The notes: generated by a model from the sequence alone, not told the origin. A stretch of 64,000 bases of DNA from Jeotgalibacillus proteolyticus (GCF_002926065.1 NZ_PREZ01000003.1:2501-66500); one strand, 5' to 3'; numbered from the stretch's first letter, positions 42,356 to 51,518 are shown. Numbers and translations: made by a program.

Positions 42356-43384
42356 ATGATTCAATTTGAAGGAGTAACGAAAACCTACGGGGAAGGGTCC
42401 AATGCGGTTAATGCGCTGTCGGGCATTGACCTGACCGTTGAAACGGGCGAAATATTTGGTGTCATCGGCTTTAGCGGAGCCGGAAAAAGCTCACTGATCC
42501 GCTGTGTCAATCTTCTTGAGCGCCCGACAAAAGGAAAGGTATTTATCCATGGCAAGGATTTAACCAGCCTCTCTAAAAGAGAAGTCAGAAGCACCCGTAA
42601 GGATATCGGGATGATTTTTCAGCATTTTAATCTGCTAAATTCTAAAACGGTTTTTCACAATGTCGCGATGCCCCTTCTCTTATCCGGATTCGGCAAAAAA
42701 GAAATGTCAAAACGGGTGGCAGAGCTGCTTGATTTTGTTGGGTTACATGACAAGGCAGATCAATATCCGGATCAATTGTCCGGTGGTCAGAAGCAGCGTG
42801 TCGGCATTGCACGGGCGCTTGCGACTAACCCTTCTGTTCTTCTTTGTGACGAAGCAACGTCCGCACTGGATCCTGAAACCACTCAATCGATTTTGGATCT
42901 GCTTCGAAAAATAAATAAAGAATACAAGATCACCATTCTTATTATCACGCACGAGATGGGTGTCATTCGGGAAATTTGCGATAAGGTGGCTGTTCTTGAA
43001 AATGGCGTTGTTCTTGAGCACGGATCAGTCTTTGATGTTTTCACCGATCCTAAGCATCAGACAACGCAGAAATTTGTTCGGTCGATCATGAACGACCATT
43101 TACCTGAAAGTATTTTAAACGACATCAGAAATAAAAAGAACAACCATGTTTACCGCATTCAATTTACCGGCAGTTCAACCGGGCACCCGCTTCTTTCTAA
43201 AATATCCCGGGAATTTGACCTGGATTTAAACGTTTTGTACGGAAATATCACTGAAATTCAGGGAATCCCGTACGGAAATTTAATCGTTGAATTTATGGGT
43301 GAACGAAACCAAATACAAAAAGCTCTTCTCTCCATCCAGCAGCAGAGCATTACTGTAAAGGATGTGATTCACCATGCTAGTTAG
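42356..43384 (+). CDS. metN: Methionine ABC transporter ATP-binding protein
   Basis: A 342-residue ATPase: Walker A GFSGAGKSS (38-46), signature LSGGQKQRVGIARAL (about 141-155), Walker B VLLCDEATSALD and switch His in ITHEMG. The C-terminal NIL/ACT-like regulatory domain (about 265-342) is typical of MetN and allows inhibition by methionine. Behind a SAM-I riboswitch, which confirms the substrate class. It overlaps metP by 11 bp. Confidence 0.96.
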   Translation: MIQFEGVTKTYGEGSNAVNALSGIDLTVETGEIFGVIGFSGAGKSSLIRCVNLLERPTKGKVFIHGKDLTSLSKREVRSTRKDIGMIFQHFNLLNSKTVFHNVAMPLLLSGFGKKEMSKRVAELLDFVGLHDKADQYPDQLSGGQKQRVGIARALATNPSVLLCDEATSALDPETTQSILDLLRKINKEYKITILIITHEMGVIREICDKVAVLENGVVLEHGSVFDVFTDPKHQTTQKFVRSIMNDHLPESILNDIRNKKNNHVYRIQFTGSSTGHPLLSKISREFDLDLNVLYGNITEIQGIPYGNLIVEFMGERNQIQKALLSIQQQSITVKDVIHHAS

Positions 43385-44024
43385 TTCTGAACAAATCATT
43401 GATGCACTTTGGGAAACAATCTGGATGGTTTCTTTTTCCCTCGTATTTTCTGTGATCATCGGCCTGCCTCTTGGAATCCTACTTGTCATCACAAGAAAAG
43501 GACATCTTTTGGAAAATGCTTCAATCTTTAACACGCTAAACGGCATTGTGAATATTTTCAGATCCGTTCCGTTTATTATTCTTTTAGTTGCAATCGTCCC
43601 GGTTACCCGTTTTATTGTCGGCACATCAATCGGTACATCCGCTACAATTGTCCCGCTTGTCTTTTATGCAGGCCCTTATATCGCCCGCCTTATTGAAAAT
43701 TCTCTATTAGAGGTGGATAAAGGCGTTATTGAAGCAGCGGAAGCAATGGGGGCAACACCAGGTCAAATTATTTTCCGCTTCCTATTGCCTGAGGCGCTCA
43801 GCTCACTGGTGCTTGCAATGACAATCGCGACTGTCGGACTTGTCGGCGCGTCCGCAATGGCCGGGGCTGTCGGGGGCGGCGGTCTTGGTGATTTAGCGAT
43901 CACTTACGGCTATCAGCGATTTGACACGGCGACGATGTATATCACACTCGGCATCCTGATCATTATGGTACAGGCACTTCAATCAACCGGAAATATTTTA
44001 TCCAAAAAAATACGAAGAAGCTAA
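43374..44024 (+). CDS. metP: Methionine ABC transporter permease
   Basis: A 216-residue permease (MetI/MetP) with five membrane helices. The segments FRSVPFIILLVAIVPVTRFI and the EAA loop EAAEAMGATPGQIIFRFLLP (about 120-139) are characteristic of the methionine-uptake family. It works with MetN and MetQ. The start codon lies within the end of metN. Confidence 0.95.
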   Translation: MLVSSEQIIDALWETIWMVSFSLVFSVIIGLPLGILLVITRKGHLLENASIFNTLNGIVNIFRSVPFIILLVAIVPVTRFIVGTSIGTSATIVPLVFYAGPYIARLIENSLLEVDKGVIEAAEAMGATPGQIIFRFLLPEALSSLVLAMTIATVGLVGASAMAGAVGGGGLGDLAITYGYQRFDTATMYITLGILIIMVQALQSTGNILSKKIRRS

Positions 44025-44045
44025 AAACAACTGGAGGAATTTATC

Positions 44046-44861
44046 ATGAAAAAATGGACACTAACAGCAGCAATTTCCCTATCAACCCTCATCATCAGCG
44101 CATGCGGAAATGATGGAGACACCATTAAAATAGGCGTAAGCGGATCAGATACGCGCATTTGGGATTTAGTATCACAAAAAGCAGCAGAGGAAAATATTGA
44201 AATCGAAATTGTCAGCTTTTCTGATTATGTACAGCCTAATATTGCGCTGGCTGAAAATGAGCTTGACTTAAATGCTTTTCAAACCATCTCATATTTTGAT
44301 GAGTTTATAGAAGAAAGAGAGCTTGACCTATCCCCTATTGGTTCAACGGTGCTAGCTCCAATGGCTCTTTACTCAGAAAAAGTAGAATCTGTTGAGGAAC
44401 TGCCTGACGGTGCAACGATCGCAGTCCCAAATGAATCTACGAATCTTGGACGGGCTCTTTTATTGCTCGAGGAAGCAGGGCTAATTACGTTGGATGAGGA
44501 TGCAGGGCTGACTGGAACAGCAGCAAATATTGTTGATAATCCTAAAAACATTGAAATATTGCCGGTTATCGCAGGTCAGACTCCACGCTCCCTGCCCGAT
44601 GTGGATGCATCGATCATTAATAACGGCATCGCAGTAGATGCAGGCTTCAGCCCGGTAAATGATTCTATTTTCCGTGAAAGTGATACAGCTACTCCATACA
44701 TTAATATCATCGCAAGCAGAACAGAGGATACGGATCGCGAGGACCTGCAGCGAATCGTTGAATTGTACCAGGAGGATGACGTGGCCGAATTTATTGAAGA
44801 AGAGTATGACGGCGGCATGATTCCAACCTTTATTCCAGTCGATCAATTAACGGATTACTAA
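44046..44861 (+). CDS. metQ: Methionine-binding lipoprotein
   Basis: A 271-residue NlpA-family lipoprotein, lipobox LIISAC (Cys about 20). Conserved substrate-pocket segments: FSDYVQPNIALAENELDLNA (about 58-77), FQTISYFDEF and VPNESTNLGRALLLLEEAGL (about 124-143). It binds D- or L-methionine outside the membrane. Third gene of the S-box operon, 21 bp after metP. Confidence 0.95.
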   Translation: MKKWTLTAAISLSTLIISACGNDGDTIKIGVSGSDTRIWDLVSQKAAEENIEIEIVSFSDYVQPNIALAENELDLNAFQTISYFDEFIEERELDLSPIGSTVLAPMALYSEKVESVEELPDGATIAVPNESTNLGRALLLLEEAGLITLDEDAGLTGTAANIVDNPKNIEILPVIAGQTPRSLPDVDASIINNGIAVDAGFSPVNDSIFRESDTATPYINIIASRTEDTDREDLQRIVELYQEDDVAEFIEEEYDGGMIPTFIPVDQLTDY

Positions 44862-44882
44862 TTTGAAAAGGAGTTTTCACCT

Positions 44883-46085
44883 ATGTCATCACCCAATTTC
44901 CAAACAGTACTAAAAGACTCGGTTCTTCACTATATTGAATCAAGAAAAGAAGGTTACATCAGAACAAGCCATTCCATCCATGCCCGACCTGAAATAGGCA
45001 ATGAAGAGTTTTATGCCCAGCAGCATTTAACGAATCACTTAATTTCTGAAGGCTTTAAAGTTGAAAAGGGAGTCGCAGGGCATGAAACAGCTTTTTATGC
45101 GGTCAAAGAAAGCGGCAGGCCCGGCCCAGCTATTGCCTTTTTAGCTGAATATGATGCACTGCCTGGCCTTGGTCATGCATGCGGCCATAATATCATTGGA
45201 ACAGCCAGTATTGCAGCTGCCATCAGTGTCGCCAGTGTAATCGATTCGCTAGGCGGAAAAGTTATTGTGCTTGGAACTCCTGCTGAAGAAGGCGGACCAA
45301 ATGGCAGCGCGAAAGGAAGTTTTGTAAAGCATGGCTTCCTTAACGAAGTGGATGCTGCCCTTATGGTTCATCCATCGTATCATTCCGGCCGCACCACCAC
45401 TTCCCTTGCAGTGGATCCACTAGACTTTGAATTTATCGGAAAGCCGGCACACGCAGCCTCCTCACCCCATCAGGGAATCAATGCGCTCGATGGTGTCATT
45501 TCCCTATTTAATGGCGTAAACGCGCTGCGGCAGCATGTCCCGGATGATGTACGCATTCATGGCATTATCACACACGGAGGAGATGCGCCTAATATTATCC
45601 CTGAATACGCAAAAGCACGATTCTACATTCGTGCAGCTAAAAGGGAAACATTAAATGGTGTTACTGAAAAGGTTCGCCATATTGCTGAAGGCGCGGCTCT
45701 CGCAACCGGGGCCTCACTAAATGTAATTGCGTTTCAAAATGAAGTGGACAATCTGGTTCCTACTCCGCTTTTTGACGACATTTATGAAGAGGTCTTTACT
45801 TCTCTTGGAGGAAAAGTATCACCAGAAGGGCGTAACGGCATAGGTTCAACTGACGCAGGCAATATCAGTCAGGTGGTCCCGACAATCCATCCTTATATCC
45901 AAATCGGTTCTAAGGACCTTGTGTTGCATACCGACGCATTCCGGGAAGCAGCTAAATCAGAAGGCGGCGACCGCGGGCTGCTATTAGGTGCCAAGTCATT
46001 AGCCTTAACCGCTCTTGAATTGTACACGAACCAGGATAAATTGAAAGAAATACAGGAACAGTTTAAAGACCTCCACAACAAGTAA
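44883..46085 (+). CDS. M20-family amidohydrolase (peptidase/aminoacylase-like)
   Basis: A 400-residue metal-dependent amidohydrolase. The family pattern is seen in SIHARPEIGNEEF (about 27-39), AEYDALPGLGHACGHNIIG (about 88-106) and GTPAEEGGPNGSAKG (about 131-145), followed by the dimerisation domain inserted near residues 185-300. It hydrolyses an amide or N-acyl amino acid; the location 21 bp after metQ suggests N-acyl-methionine or a methionine peptide. It ends the S-box operon and is probably repressed by SAM with metNPQ. Confidence 0.9.
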   Translation: MSSPNFQTVLKDSVLHYIESRKEGYIRTSHSIHARPEIGNEEFYAQQHLTNHLISEGFKVEKGVAGHETAFYAVKESGRPGPAIAFLAEYDALPGLGHACGHNIIGTASIAAAISVASVIDSLGGKVIVLGTPAEEGGPNGSAKGSFVKHGFLNEVDAALMVHPSYHSGRTTTSLAVDPLDFEFIGKPAHAASSPHQGINALDGVISLFNGVNALRQHVPDDVRIHGIITHGGDAPNIIPEYAKARFYIRAAKRETLNGVTEKVRHIAEGAALATGASLNVIAFQNEVDNLVPTPLFDDIYEEVFTSLGGKVSPEGRNGIGSTDAGNISQVVPTIHPYIQIGSKDLVLHTDAFREAAKSEGGDRGLLLGAKSLALTALELYTNQDKLKEIQEQFKDLHNK

Positions 46086-46092
46086 TCATTAG

Positions 46093-46120
46093 AGCCGTTC
46101 AGGTACACCTTGAACGGCTT
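46093..46120 (+). terminator. Terminator of the met operon
   Basis: Stem AGCCGTTCA / TGAACGGCT just after the M20 stop codon, with a T-rich stretch about 12 bases further on. The T run is weak, so some read-through into cls is possible. Confidence 0.6.
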
Positions 46121-46247
46121 CTGTATGCCTTCCTTTTTTATGCTATTATTTAGAGAAGAGAACCTCACTTCTCTTCCCCTATTTGTTTTTTTAGGATACG
46201 ATAGGGAACTGTTAGTAATAGACTATTTTAGATTGGCAGGGAAGCCT

Positions 46248-47696
46248 ATGGATTGGATCTCCTATGTTGTTGGATTTGTCTTTTTTTTAAACTTTATATT
46301 TGCAGGAATCCTTATCTTTTTGGAGAGAAAAGATGCAAGCTCGACCTGGGCATGGCTTATGGTGCTCTTCTTTATTCCTCTTGCAGGCTTTGCCCTTTAC
46401 CTGCTTTTAGGCCGTCAGTTAAATAAAAAACGGCTGTTTAACTGGGAAGGACATAGCCGGGTTGGTATACAGCAGCTGATTCATTATCAGATCGAGGCTA
46501 TTCATAATAAGGAATTTGTTTTTAAATCAAAGGAAGCTGAAAAGCTGCAGGATTTAATTTTTATGCATCTTTACAATAATGATGCTGTGCTTACGCAGGA
46601 TAATGAAGTCGAGATTATTGTCGACGGACAGCATAAGTTCGAAACATTATTTAAAGATATTGAAGATGCAAAGGATCATATTCACCTGCAAACCTATATT
46701 TTAAGGAGGGATGACCTTGGAAGCCGTCTTCTTTCCTTACTTATTAAGAAAGCGAAGGCAGGCATAAAGGTTCGGATACTTTATGATGATATGGGCTCAC
46801 GCGGGATGAATAAACGCTTTTTCCGGGATCTGCGGGCAGCGGGCGGAGAAATAGAAGCTTTCTTCCCCTCAAAGGTACCGCTCATTAATCCACGTTTGAA
46901 TTTCCGAAATCACCGGAAGCTTATTATTATTGATGGGAGAATCGGGTATATCGGCGGTTTCAATGTAGGAGATGAATACCTTGGAATCGATAAGCGGTTT
47001 GGCTATTGGCGCGATACCCATTTGCGGGTCGAAGGAAGTGCCGTGCATCCAATCCAGACCCGCTTTATCCTGGATTGGAATCAGGCTTCCTACCGGTATG
47101 ATATTAATTATTCAGATGAATATTTCCCCCCTATTCCTTTAAAGGGCGAGGTTGCTATGCAAATTGTCTCGAGCGGACCGGATTCTGAGTGGGAACAGAT
47201 TAAAAATGGCTATATTAAGCTGATTACAGGTGCAAAAAAGTATATTTATATCCAAACTCCGTATTTCATTCCTGATGAAAGTCTCTTAGATTCGCTCAGA
47301 ATTGCTGCTCTTTCAGGTGTTGATGTGCGGATTATGATTCCAAACAAACCTGATCATATGTTTGTTTATTGGGCTACTTATTCCTATGTGGGTGAATTAA
47401 TGAAGGCTGGAGCGAGGATTTATATCTACGAAAACGGCTTTATTCATGCAAAAACACTCGTAACAGATGATACAGCAGCTTCCGTCGGGACAGCTAATAT
47501 CGATTTAAGAAGCTTCAGCTTGAATTTTGAAGTTAATGCATTTATTTATCATCAGGAGACAGCAACGAATCTTTGCCAGATTTTTATTGAGGATATGGAA
47601 CTTTCCACAGAGCTTACACCAGAGCTTTATCAAAAAAGATCTCTTTACATCCGCTTTAAAGAATCAATTTCAAGGCTATTATCTCCTATTCTATAA
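46248..47696 (+). CDS. cls: Cardiolipin synthase (PLD superfamily)
   Basis: A 482-residue membrane-bound phospholipase-D-type enzyme that condenses two phosphatidylglycerols to cardiolipin. Two N-terminal helices (about 5-60) are followed by two HKD motifs: NHRKLIIIDGRIGYIGG (about 220-236) and HAKTLVTDDTAASVGTAN (about 400-417). The ATG at 46248, preceded by AGGGA, gives the usual Cls length; the frame is open 46 codons further upstream but lacks a ribosome binding site. Confidence 0.93.
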   Translation: MDWISYVVGFVFFLNFIFAGILIFLERKDASSTWAWLMVLFFIPLAGFALYLLLGRQLNKKRLFNWEGHSRVGIQQLIHYQIEAIHNKEFVFKSKEAEKLQDLIFMHLYNNDAVLTQDNEVEIIVDGQHKFETLFKDIEDAKDHIHLQTYILRRDDLGSRLLSLLIKKAKAGIKVRILYDDMGSRGMNKRFFRDLRAAGGEIEAFFPSKVPLINPRLNFRNHRKLIIIDGRIGYIGGFNVGDEYLGIDKRFGYWRDTHLRVEGSAVHPIQTRFILDWNQASYRYDINYSDEYFPPIPLKGEVAMQIVSSGPDSEWEQIKNGYIKLITGAKKYIYIQTPYFIPDESLLDSLRIAALSGVDVRIMIPNKPDHMFVYWATYSYVGELMKAGARIYIYENGFIHAKTLVTDDTAASVGTANIDLRSFSLNFEVNAFIYHQETATNLCQIFIEDMELSTELTPELYQKRSLYIRFKESISRLLSPIL

Positions 47697-47711
47697 AAAG
47701 TAATTTACATT

Positions 47712-47748
47712 AAAAAATCGCTTCTCCATTGGAGAGAAGCGATTTTTT
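47712..47748. terminator. Bidirectional terminator, cls / SDR
   Basis: Perfect stem AAAAAATCGCTTCTC / GAGAAGCGATTTTTT between convergent genes. Confidence 0.93.
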
Positions 47749-47753
47749 CATTG

Positions 47754-48746
47754 CTATTTTTCTTCAGCGGCTATTAGAATTTCCTTTTCCTTGTCCTCAG
47801 ACAATCCGGCTTTCCAGCTATGATTGTTTCGTTTGGTCAGCCATTGATACGTGTCCTTAATAGTCTCCTCAGGAGAACGGAAGGTTAATCCGTGAGCAAT
47901 GGCATCCTTCGCATCCGCCACTAAAAACCCGGATGGAAAGTCTTCACTGAGTGGAATCCAAAAAGGCATTTCTACAAATGGTGTTACCTCGAAGGAATGT
48001 AACACTTCATCCTCCACCCATTTAAACTCTGCATCGCTTCCTGTTACTCTCTTTGAGGTTTCCAGGAGCTCCTCCATCGTCGGGTTATAATCCAGACCAG
48101 CTGCATTATAGGTGCCGGATTCTTTATTCTCAGTCATTCGAATCACCCATTCACTTAAATCCCGTACGTCTATCCATTGAATTTCTCTCTCGGGCTTCCC
48201 GGGAGCGAGTACCCTGCCTCCTTTTGACACCCGGTAAACCCAATACGTATAGCGGTCAGTCGGATCATCCGGACCAACAATAAGACCTGGACGGATACAT
48301 AAAGCACGGGATCCGAAGACTTCTTTGACGATCTCTTCACATTTTTGCTTAAGGGGGCCGTATGTATCGCCTGTGACTTCCTCTGTATCACCGGTCATTT
48401 TTTTCAAAGCAGTCTCCCCAACTTTAGCAGCACCATGTGCAAAATCCCCATACACAGATATAGTGGAAATTAACACATAATGCTTCACACGATCCTTCAA
48501 AAGGTTGACCGTTGCTTTTACTTGGCTCGGAACATAGCCTGATACATCAATGACAGTATCCCAGCTTCCCTCTTCTAAGGCAGAGAGATCTCCATTTCTG
48601 TCTCCTACCCTTTTTTCAACCTCAGGAAATAAATCCTGATTGGTTTTTCCACGATTGAAAATGGTCACAGTGTGTCCTGCTTTTAATGCGCTTTCTACCA
48701 TATGTCTGCCTACAAACTGAGTGCCGCCAAGTATTAAAACATTCAT
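47754..48746 (-). CDS. Atypical SDR / NAD-dependent epimerase-like protein
   Basis: A 330-residue Rossmann-fold protein. The dinucleotide motif is LILGGTQFVGRHMVES (about 4-19), a variant of GxxGxxG as in atypical extended SDRs, followed by FNRGKTNQDLFPEVEKRVGD and the DVSGYVP loop. The Y-x3-K pair of classical epimerases appears only as YGPLKQK (about 130). Plants use related proteins as mRNA-binding factors; the bacterial role is unknown. Single gene; a composite repeat lies upstream. Confidence 0.82.
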   Translation of the reverse strand: MNVLILGGTQFVGRHMVESALKAGHTVTIFNRGKTNQDLFPEVEKRVGDRNGDLSALEEGSWDTVIDVSGYVPSQVKATVNLLKDRVKHYVLISTISVYGDFAHGAAKVGETALKKMTGDTEEVTGDTYGPLKQKCEEIVKEVFGSRALCIRPGLIVGPDDPTDRYTYWVYRVSKGGRVLAPGKPEREIQWIDVRDLSEWVIRMTENKESGTYNAAGLDYNPTMEELLETSKRVTGSDAEFKWVEDEVLHSFEVTPFVEMPFWIPLSEDFPSGFLVADAKDAIAHGLTFRSPEETIKDTYQWLTKRNNHSWKAGLSEDKEKEILIAAEEK

Positions 48747-48860
48747 TACACGCTCCCCCTTCTTGTTTTCTTCTCCTTAATTATACTCTGCTCTTTTGAG
48801 AGAGAACAAAAAACAAGAGGAAAGAAATGTAGAAACAACATTCCCATGACAATGGAAAGG

Positions 48861-48884
48861 GGGTGGGACAAATGTGTCTCACCC
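48861..48884. other. GTGGGACA / TGTCTCAC hairpin attached to repeat copy 5
   Basis: Stem GGGTGGGACA / TGTGTCTCACCC-type with loop AA, directly upstream of repeat copy 5. Similar GAGACA/TGTCTC hairpins precede the repeat fragments at 58808 and 60266, so the hairpin and the repeat form a composite. Confidence 0.6.
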
Positions 48885-48894
48885 TCTTAAACCC

Positions 48895-49017
48895 GGTTCA
48901 CTGCGCTTCAGGGGGACGCTTTCCGCGGGGCGGGGCTTGAGCTAACTTGCTTACAGCAAGTGGATCTCAAGCTCCCGCTTCTTCCCGCAGGAGTCGCCCC
49001 CTTCCGCTCCGTTCACC
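48895..49017 (+). repeat. Intergenic palindromic repeat, copy 5 (GGTTCAC variant)
   Basis: Ends are GGTTCAC and GTTCACC instead of GTTGATT/AATCAAC. The interior keeps CTTTCCGCGGGGCGGGGCTT, GAGCTAACTTGC / GCAAGTGGATCTC and CCCGCAGGAGTCGCCCCC. It belongs to the spacer between the SDR gene and the stress-protein gene, which contains no ORF. Confidence 0.85.
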
Positions 49018-49078
49018 TCACGTTTATAAAATTAAAATAAACGTTTTGTCTCAACCTCCTTATCCGGTTTTCTGAGCA

Positions 49079-49145
49079 GGTGGAAGCTTTCCGCCGGACT
49101 TGACTTGAGCTAGCTTGCTATCGCAGGTGGATCTCAAGCTTACCT
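49079..49145 (+). repeat. Truncated palindromic repeat, copy 6
   Basis: Only the middle of the element remains: GCTTTCCGCCGGACTTGACTT, GAGCTAGCTTGC / GCAGGTGGATCTCAAGC. It abuts the 3' end of the stress-protein gene, and both outer arms are missing. Confidence 0.7.
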
Positions 49146-49169
49146 AACTTTTAAATCTGGACTGCTTTG

Positions 49170-50366
49170 TTATTCTTTGAACCCCGCATTTCTTCTCTCT
49201 GCCAGGGGATCTTCCTCTCGGCGATGGGAACGCTCCATGTTTTGTTCTGAAGAGGAGGCTCTGCCGGCAGAACGGCTTTCAAATTCATTTCTTTCACCTG
49301 AATCGCTTTCTCTTTCATTATCTATAGAAGCTTCTTCTTTTCGAATCGTCTCTCGTATTTTTTCGGTGTCCTGCATCTTTTCTTTTCCAATCACAATCTC
49401 ATCTGTTACGACAGGTTTCTTTGTAACCTCCACTTTTTCTTCGATGATTGGCACGCGAATCTCTTCTCCCTCCATGATAGGAGATGCATCATCAGCCGGC
49501 TGTTCATCTACTGGGCGTCTCTCCACATAAACATCCTCCTGTTCAACAGGAACATCCATTTCTTTTTCTTCAGAAACCACTTCTTTACTTACGTGAACCT
49601 CACCTGTTTGGACCCTTTCCTTCTTTGCCTGCAGCTTTTCTTCACGAAGCTGCATTTTCCGTTCTTCCCCGGCATCCAGAGTCGTATCACCGGATTGAGT
49701 CATGTTATGTCCCTCTCGAGTATCTCTATCCAATTCAGAAGATGGCGTATTTCTTTCAGATCTTTCTATATTCATTCCTGATGTCTCTGTACCCATTCCG
49801 GATGTCTCCGTACTCATATTTGACGTGTCAGCGCCCATTTCTGAAGTCTCTTTAGTCAAACCGGAAGTTTCTGTACTCATTCCCGAAGTCTCGGCTTTCA
49901 TGTCAGGATTCTCAGTATTCATTTCTGAACGGTTGATTTGCTGATCCTGATTAGGAGGCTCTGCAGTCATTGTTCCCGATCCCTCAGCTGCGCTGGCTGC
50001 TTCTGCCATGCCTGACGCCTCTGTTCTTGAGGTCAGCACTAAAAACTTTCCGTCGTTAATTTCATTTGCATAGTCTTCTGCCTTAAAGCTGGTAATGCCA
50101 AGATCCATCAGTTCATCTTTTACATCCCGATTAGTACCTGGCCCATCAGCTGTTAATGCATCTTTAATCTTACCGAAGAATGATTCGTCCTGATGCTCCG
50201 GTGAAGAAACATGCTTCATATTAATTCCAGTAGTGCTTAATAAATCATTGTTGCCGTTTGATACAACCGTGATGTCTTCCTGATTATATCCTTTTGCGGT
50301 TAAATCCTCTAAGCAGCGGATGACCTCTTCTTGTGTACTGTAAGCACCTACAACTTCCATGTTCAT
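49170..50366 (-). CDS. General stress protein: YflT-like domain fused to DUF2382
   Basis: A 398-residue protein of two known domains. The N-terminal part (about 1-115) is YflT/GSP17M-like (VVGAYSTQEEVIRCLEDLTA). A low-complexity linker (about 140-225) repeats TSGM/TSEM/TSNM with spacers such as STE and GTE. The C-terminal part (about 240-360) is DUF2382: MQLREEKLQAKKERVQTGEV, VPVEQEDVYVERRPV, VPIIEEKVEVTKKPVV. The tail is acidic and Glu/Arg-rich. No signal peptide. The ATG at 50366 has AAAGGAGG 8 nt upstream. A good SigB promoter precedes it, so it should be a general-stress gene. Function unknown. Confidence 0.87.
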   Translation of the reverse strand: MNMEVVGAYSTQEEVIRCLEDLTAKGYNQEDITVVSNGNNDLLSTTGINMKHVSSPEHQDESFFGKIKDALTADGPGTNRDVKDELMDLGITSFKAEDYANEINDGKFLVLTSRTEASGMAEAASAAEGSGTMTAEPPNQDQQINRSEMNTENPDMKAETSGMSTETSGLTKETSEMGADTSNMSTETSGMGTETSGMNIERSERNTPSSELDRDTREGHNMTQSGDTTLDAGEERKMQLREEKLQAKKERVQTGEVHVSKEVVSEEKEMDVPVEQEDVYVERRPVDEQPADDASPIMEGEEIRVPIIEEKVEVTKKPVVTDEIVIGKEKMQDTEKIRETIRKEEASIDNERESDSGERNEFESRSAGRASSSEQNMERSHRREEDPLAERRNAGFKE

Positions 50367-50449
50367 CACAAAATCCTCCTTTGTTTAAATGCTAAAATTT
50401 TTATTTTTTAAGCTTTATATCCAAAATTAGAAATCATCATGTAAATTAG

Positions 50450-50474
50450 ATACCCGGCATTAATTAAGCTAAAC
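50450..50474 (-). promoter_or_regulatory. SigB-dependent promoter of the YflT/DUF2382 gene
   Basis: GTTTAG-N13-GGGTAT on the minus strand, with the -10 a perfect match to the SigB consensus, about 85 bp before the start codon. Confidence 0.85.
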
Positions 50475-50543
50475 ACAACCAATTATTTGTAATTTATTTG
50501 TCTTTTTAAAGGGAATTATTGGGTGAAGATGGAAGACAAAAAA

Positions 50544-50569
50544 ACTGCCCGGAATATATTCCGGGCAGT
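50544..50569 (-). terminator. Terminator after the VanY-type gene
   Basis: Perfect stem ACTGCCCGGAATA / TATTCCGGGCAGT followed by TTTTTTTG on the minus strand. Confidence 0.92.
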
Positions 50570-50575
50570 GAGTGG

Positions 50576-51412
50576 TTAAATATTTAAATATTCTTCAAGT
50601 GTTAAGCCGCTGTCGTGCACTTTTTGGGCGAGCTCTTTACCCAGATACCGGAAATGCCAGGCTTCATATTGATAGCCTGTAATTTCTTCTTTACCTGGCG
50701 GGTAACGGAGAATAAAGCCATACTGGTGAGCATTTTCCTCCAGCCATTTCGCAGCTTCTGTTTCACTAAAGCTGTCATCAGCCCAGTTTACTTCCTTGCC
50801 GACTTCTCCAATATCGAAGCCAAGTCCCGTTTGGTGCTCTGAGTAGCCAGGTGGTGCGCTGAATCGATCTGCTTCTTCCTGGCCGTGGTCATTTACGTAC
50901 CTTTGATACAGTTCCTCCTGGTATTCAAAAGAACGGAATGTACTAAATGCGATCAGTTCAAAGCCTTCTGTTTCGGCAGAAGCCTTCATTTCTTCAAAAG
51001 CAGCTCTCGCTTCCTGATCTTCTCCAGGAGCGTAGTCTACAGGCAGCGGATATTGTTTATTCGCAACAAGGACACCTTTCACATACGTCGGTTCCTTAAC
51101 CGTTTCAGGGGTTTGCGGTTCTTCTTCTACTGGTGGTGTATCTTCATTTAATTCTTCATCATTTGGATCAGGAAGTTCTTCTTGCGGCTCTTCTTCCGGC
51201 GGCTCTGGCGTTACTTCCTCCTCTGGCTGTTCCTCTTCACTTCCCTGATTAAACGGCTGATAGAATAGCCCTTGGATCGCTTGCTGTGGAGACCAGTTAT
51301 AGACGCTAAGTGCTCCTAGAGATGCACCGACAAGTATTGTGAATAGGACGGCAAGTGTAATCCACACCTTCATTCCTTTTTTCTTTTTTGCATAAAGCCG
51401 ATCTTTTCTCAT
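50576..51412 (-). CDS. VanY-type D-alanyl-D-alanine carboxypeptidase, membrane-anchored
   Basis: A 278-residue LAS-family zinc peptidase. A basic cytoplasmic start (MRKDRLYAKKKKG), one membrane anchor (about 15-37), then a Glu/Pro-rich spacer of about 60 residues and the VanY domain. Zinc ligands and the catalytic acid are visible in YSEHQTGLGFDIGEV (about 205-219) and EAWHFRYLG (about 258-266). It trims D-Ala from stem peptides outside the membrane. The ATG at 51412 is preferred, though the Shine-Dalgarno is about 12 nt away. Confidence 0.88.
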   Translation of the reverse strand: MRKDRLYAKKKKGMKVWITLAVLFTILVGASLGALSVYNWSPQQAIQGLFYQPFNQGSEEEQPEEEVTPEPPEEEPQEELPDPNDEELNEDTPPVEEEPQTPETVKEPTYVKGVLVANKQYPLPVDYAPGEDQEARAAFEEMKASAETEGFELIAFSTFRSFEYQEELYQRYVNDHGQEEADRFSAPPGYSEHQTGLGFDIGEVGKEVNWADDSFSETEAAKWLEENAHQYGFILRYPPGKEEITGYQYEAWHFRYLGKELAQKVHDSGLTLEEYLNI

Positions 51413-51518
51413 GGTAAGATTGTTCCCTTCCTTTATCGCAAATCCTTTACTCACTAACTTCCATTCTATCAAAAATTGATGTTATTACACCAGAAAAGAA
51501 TTTGAATACCCAAAAAAG

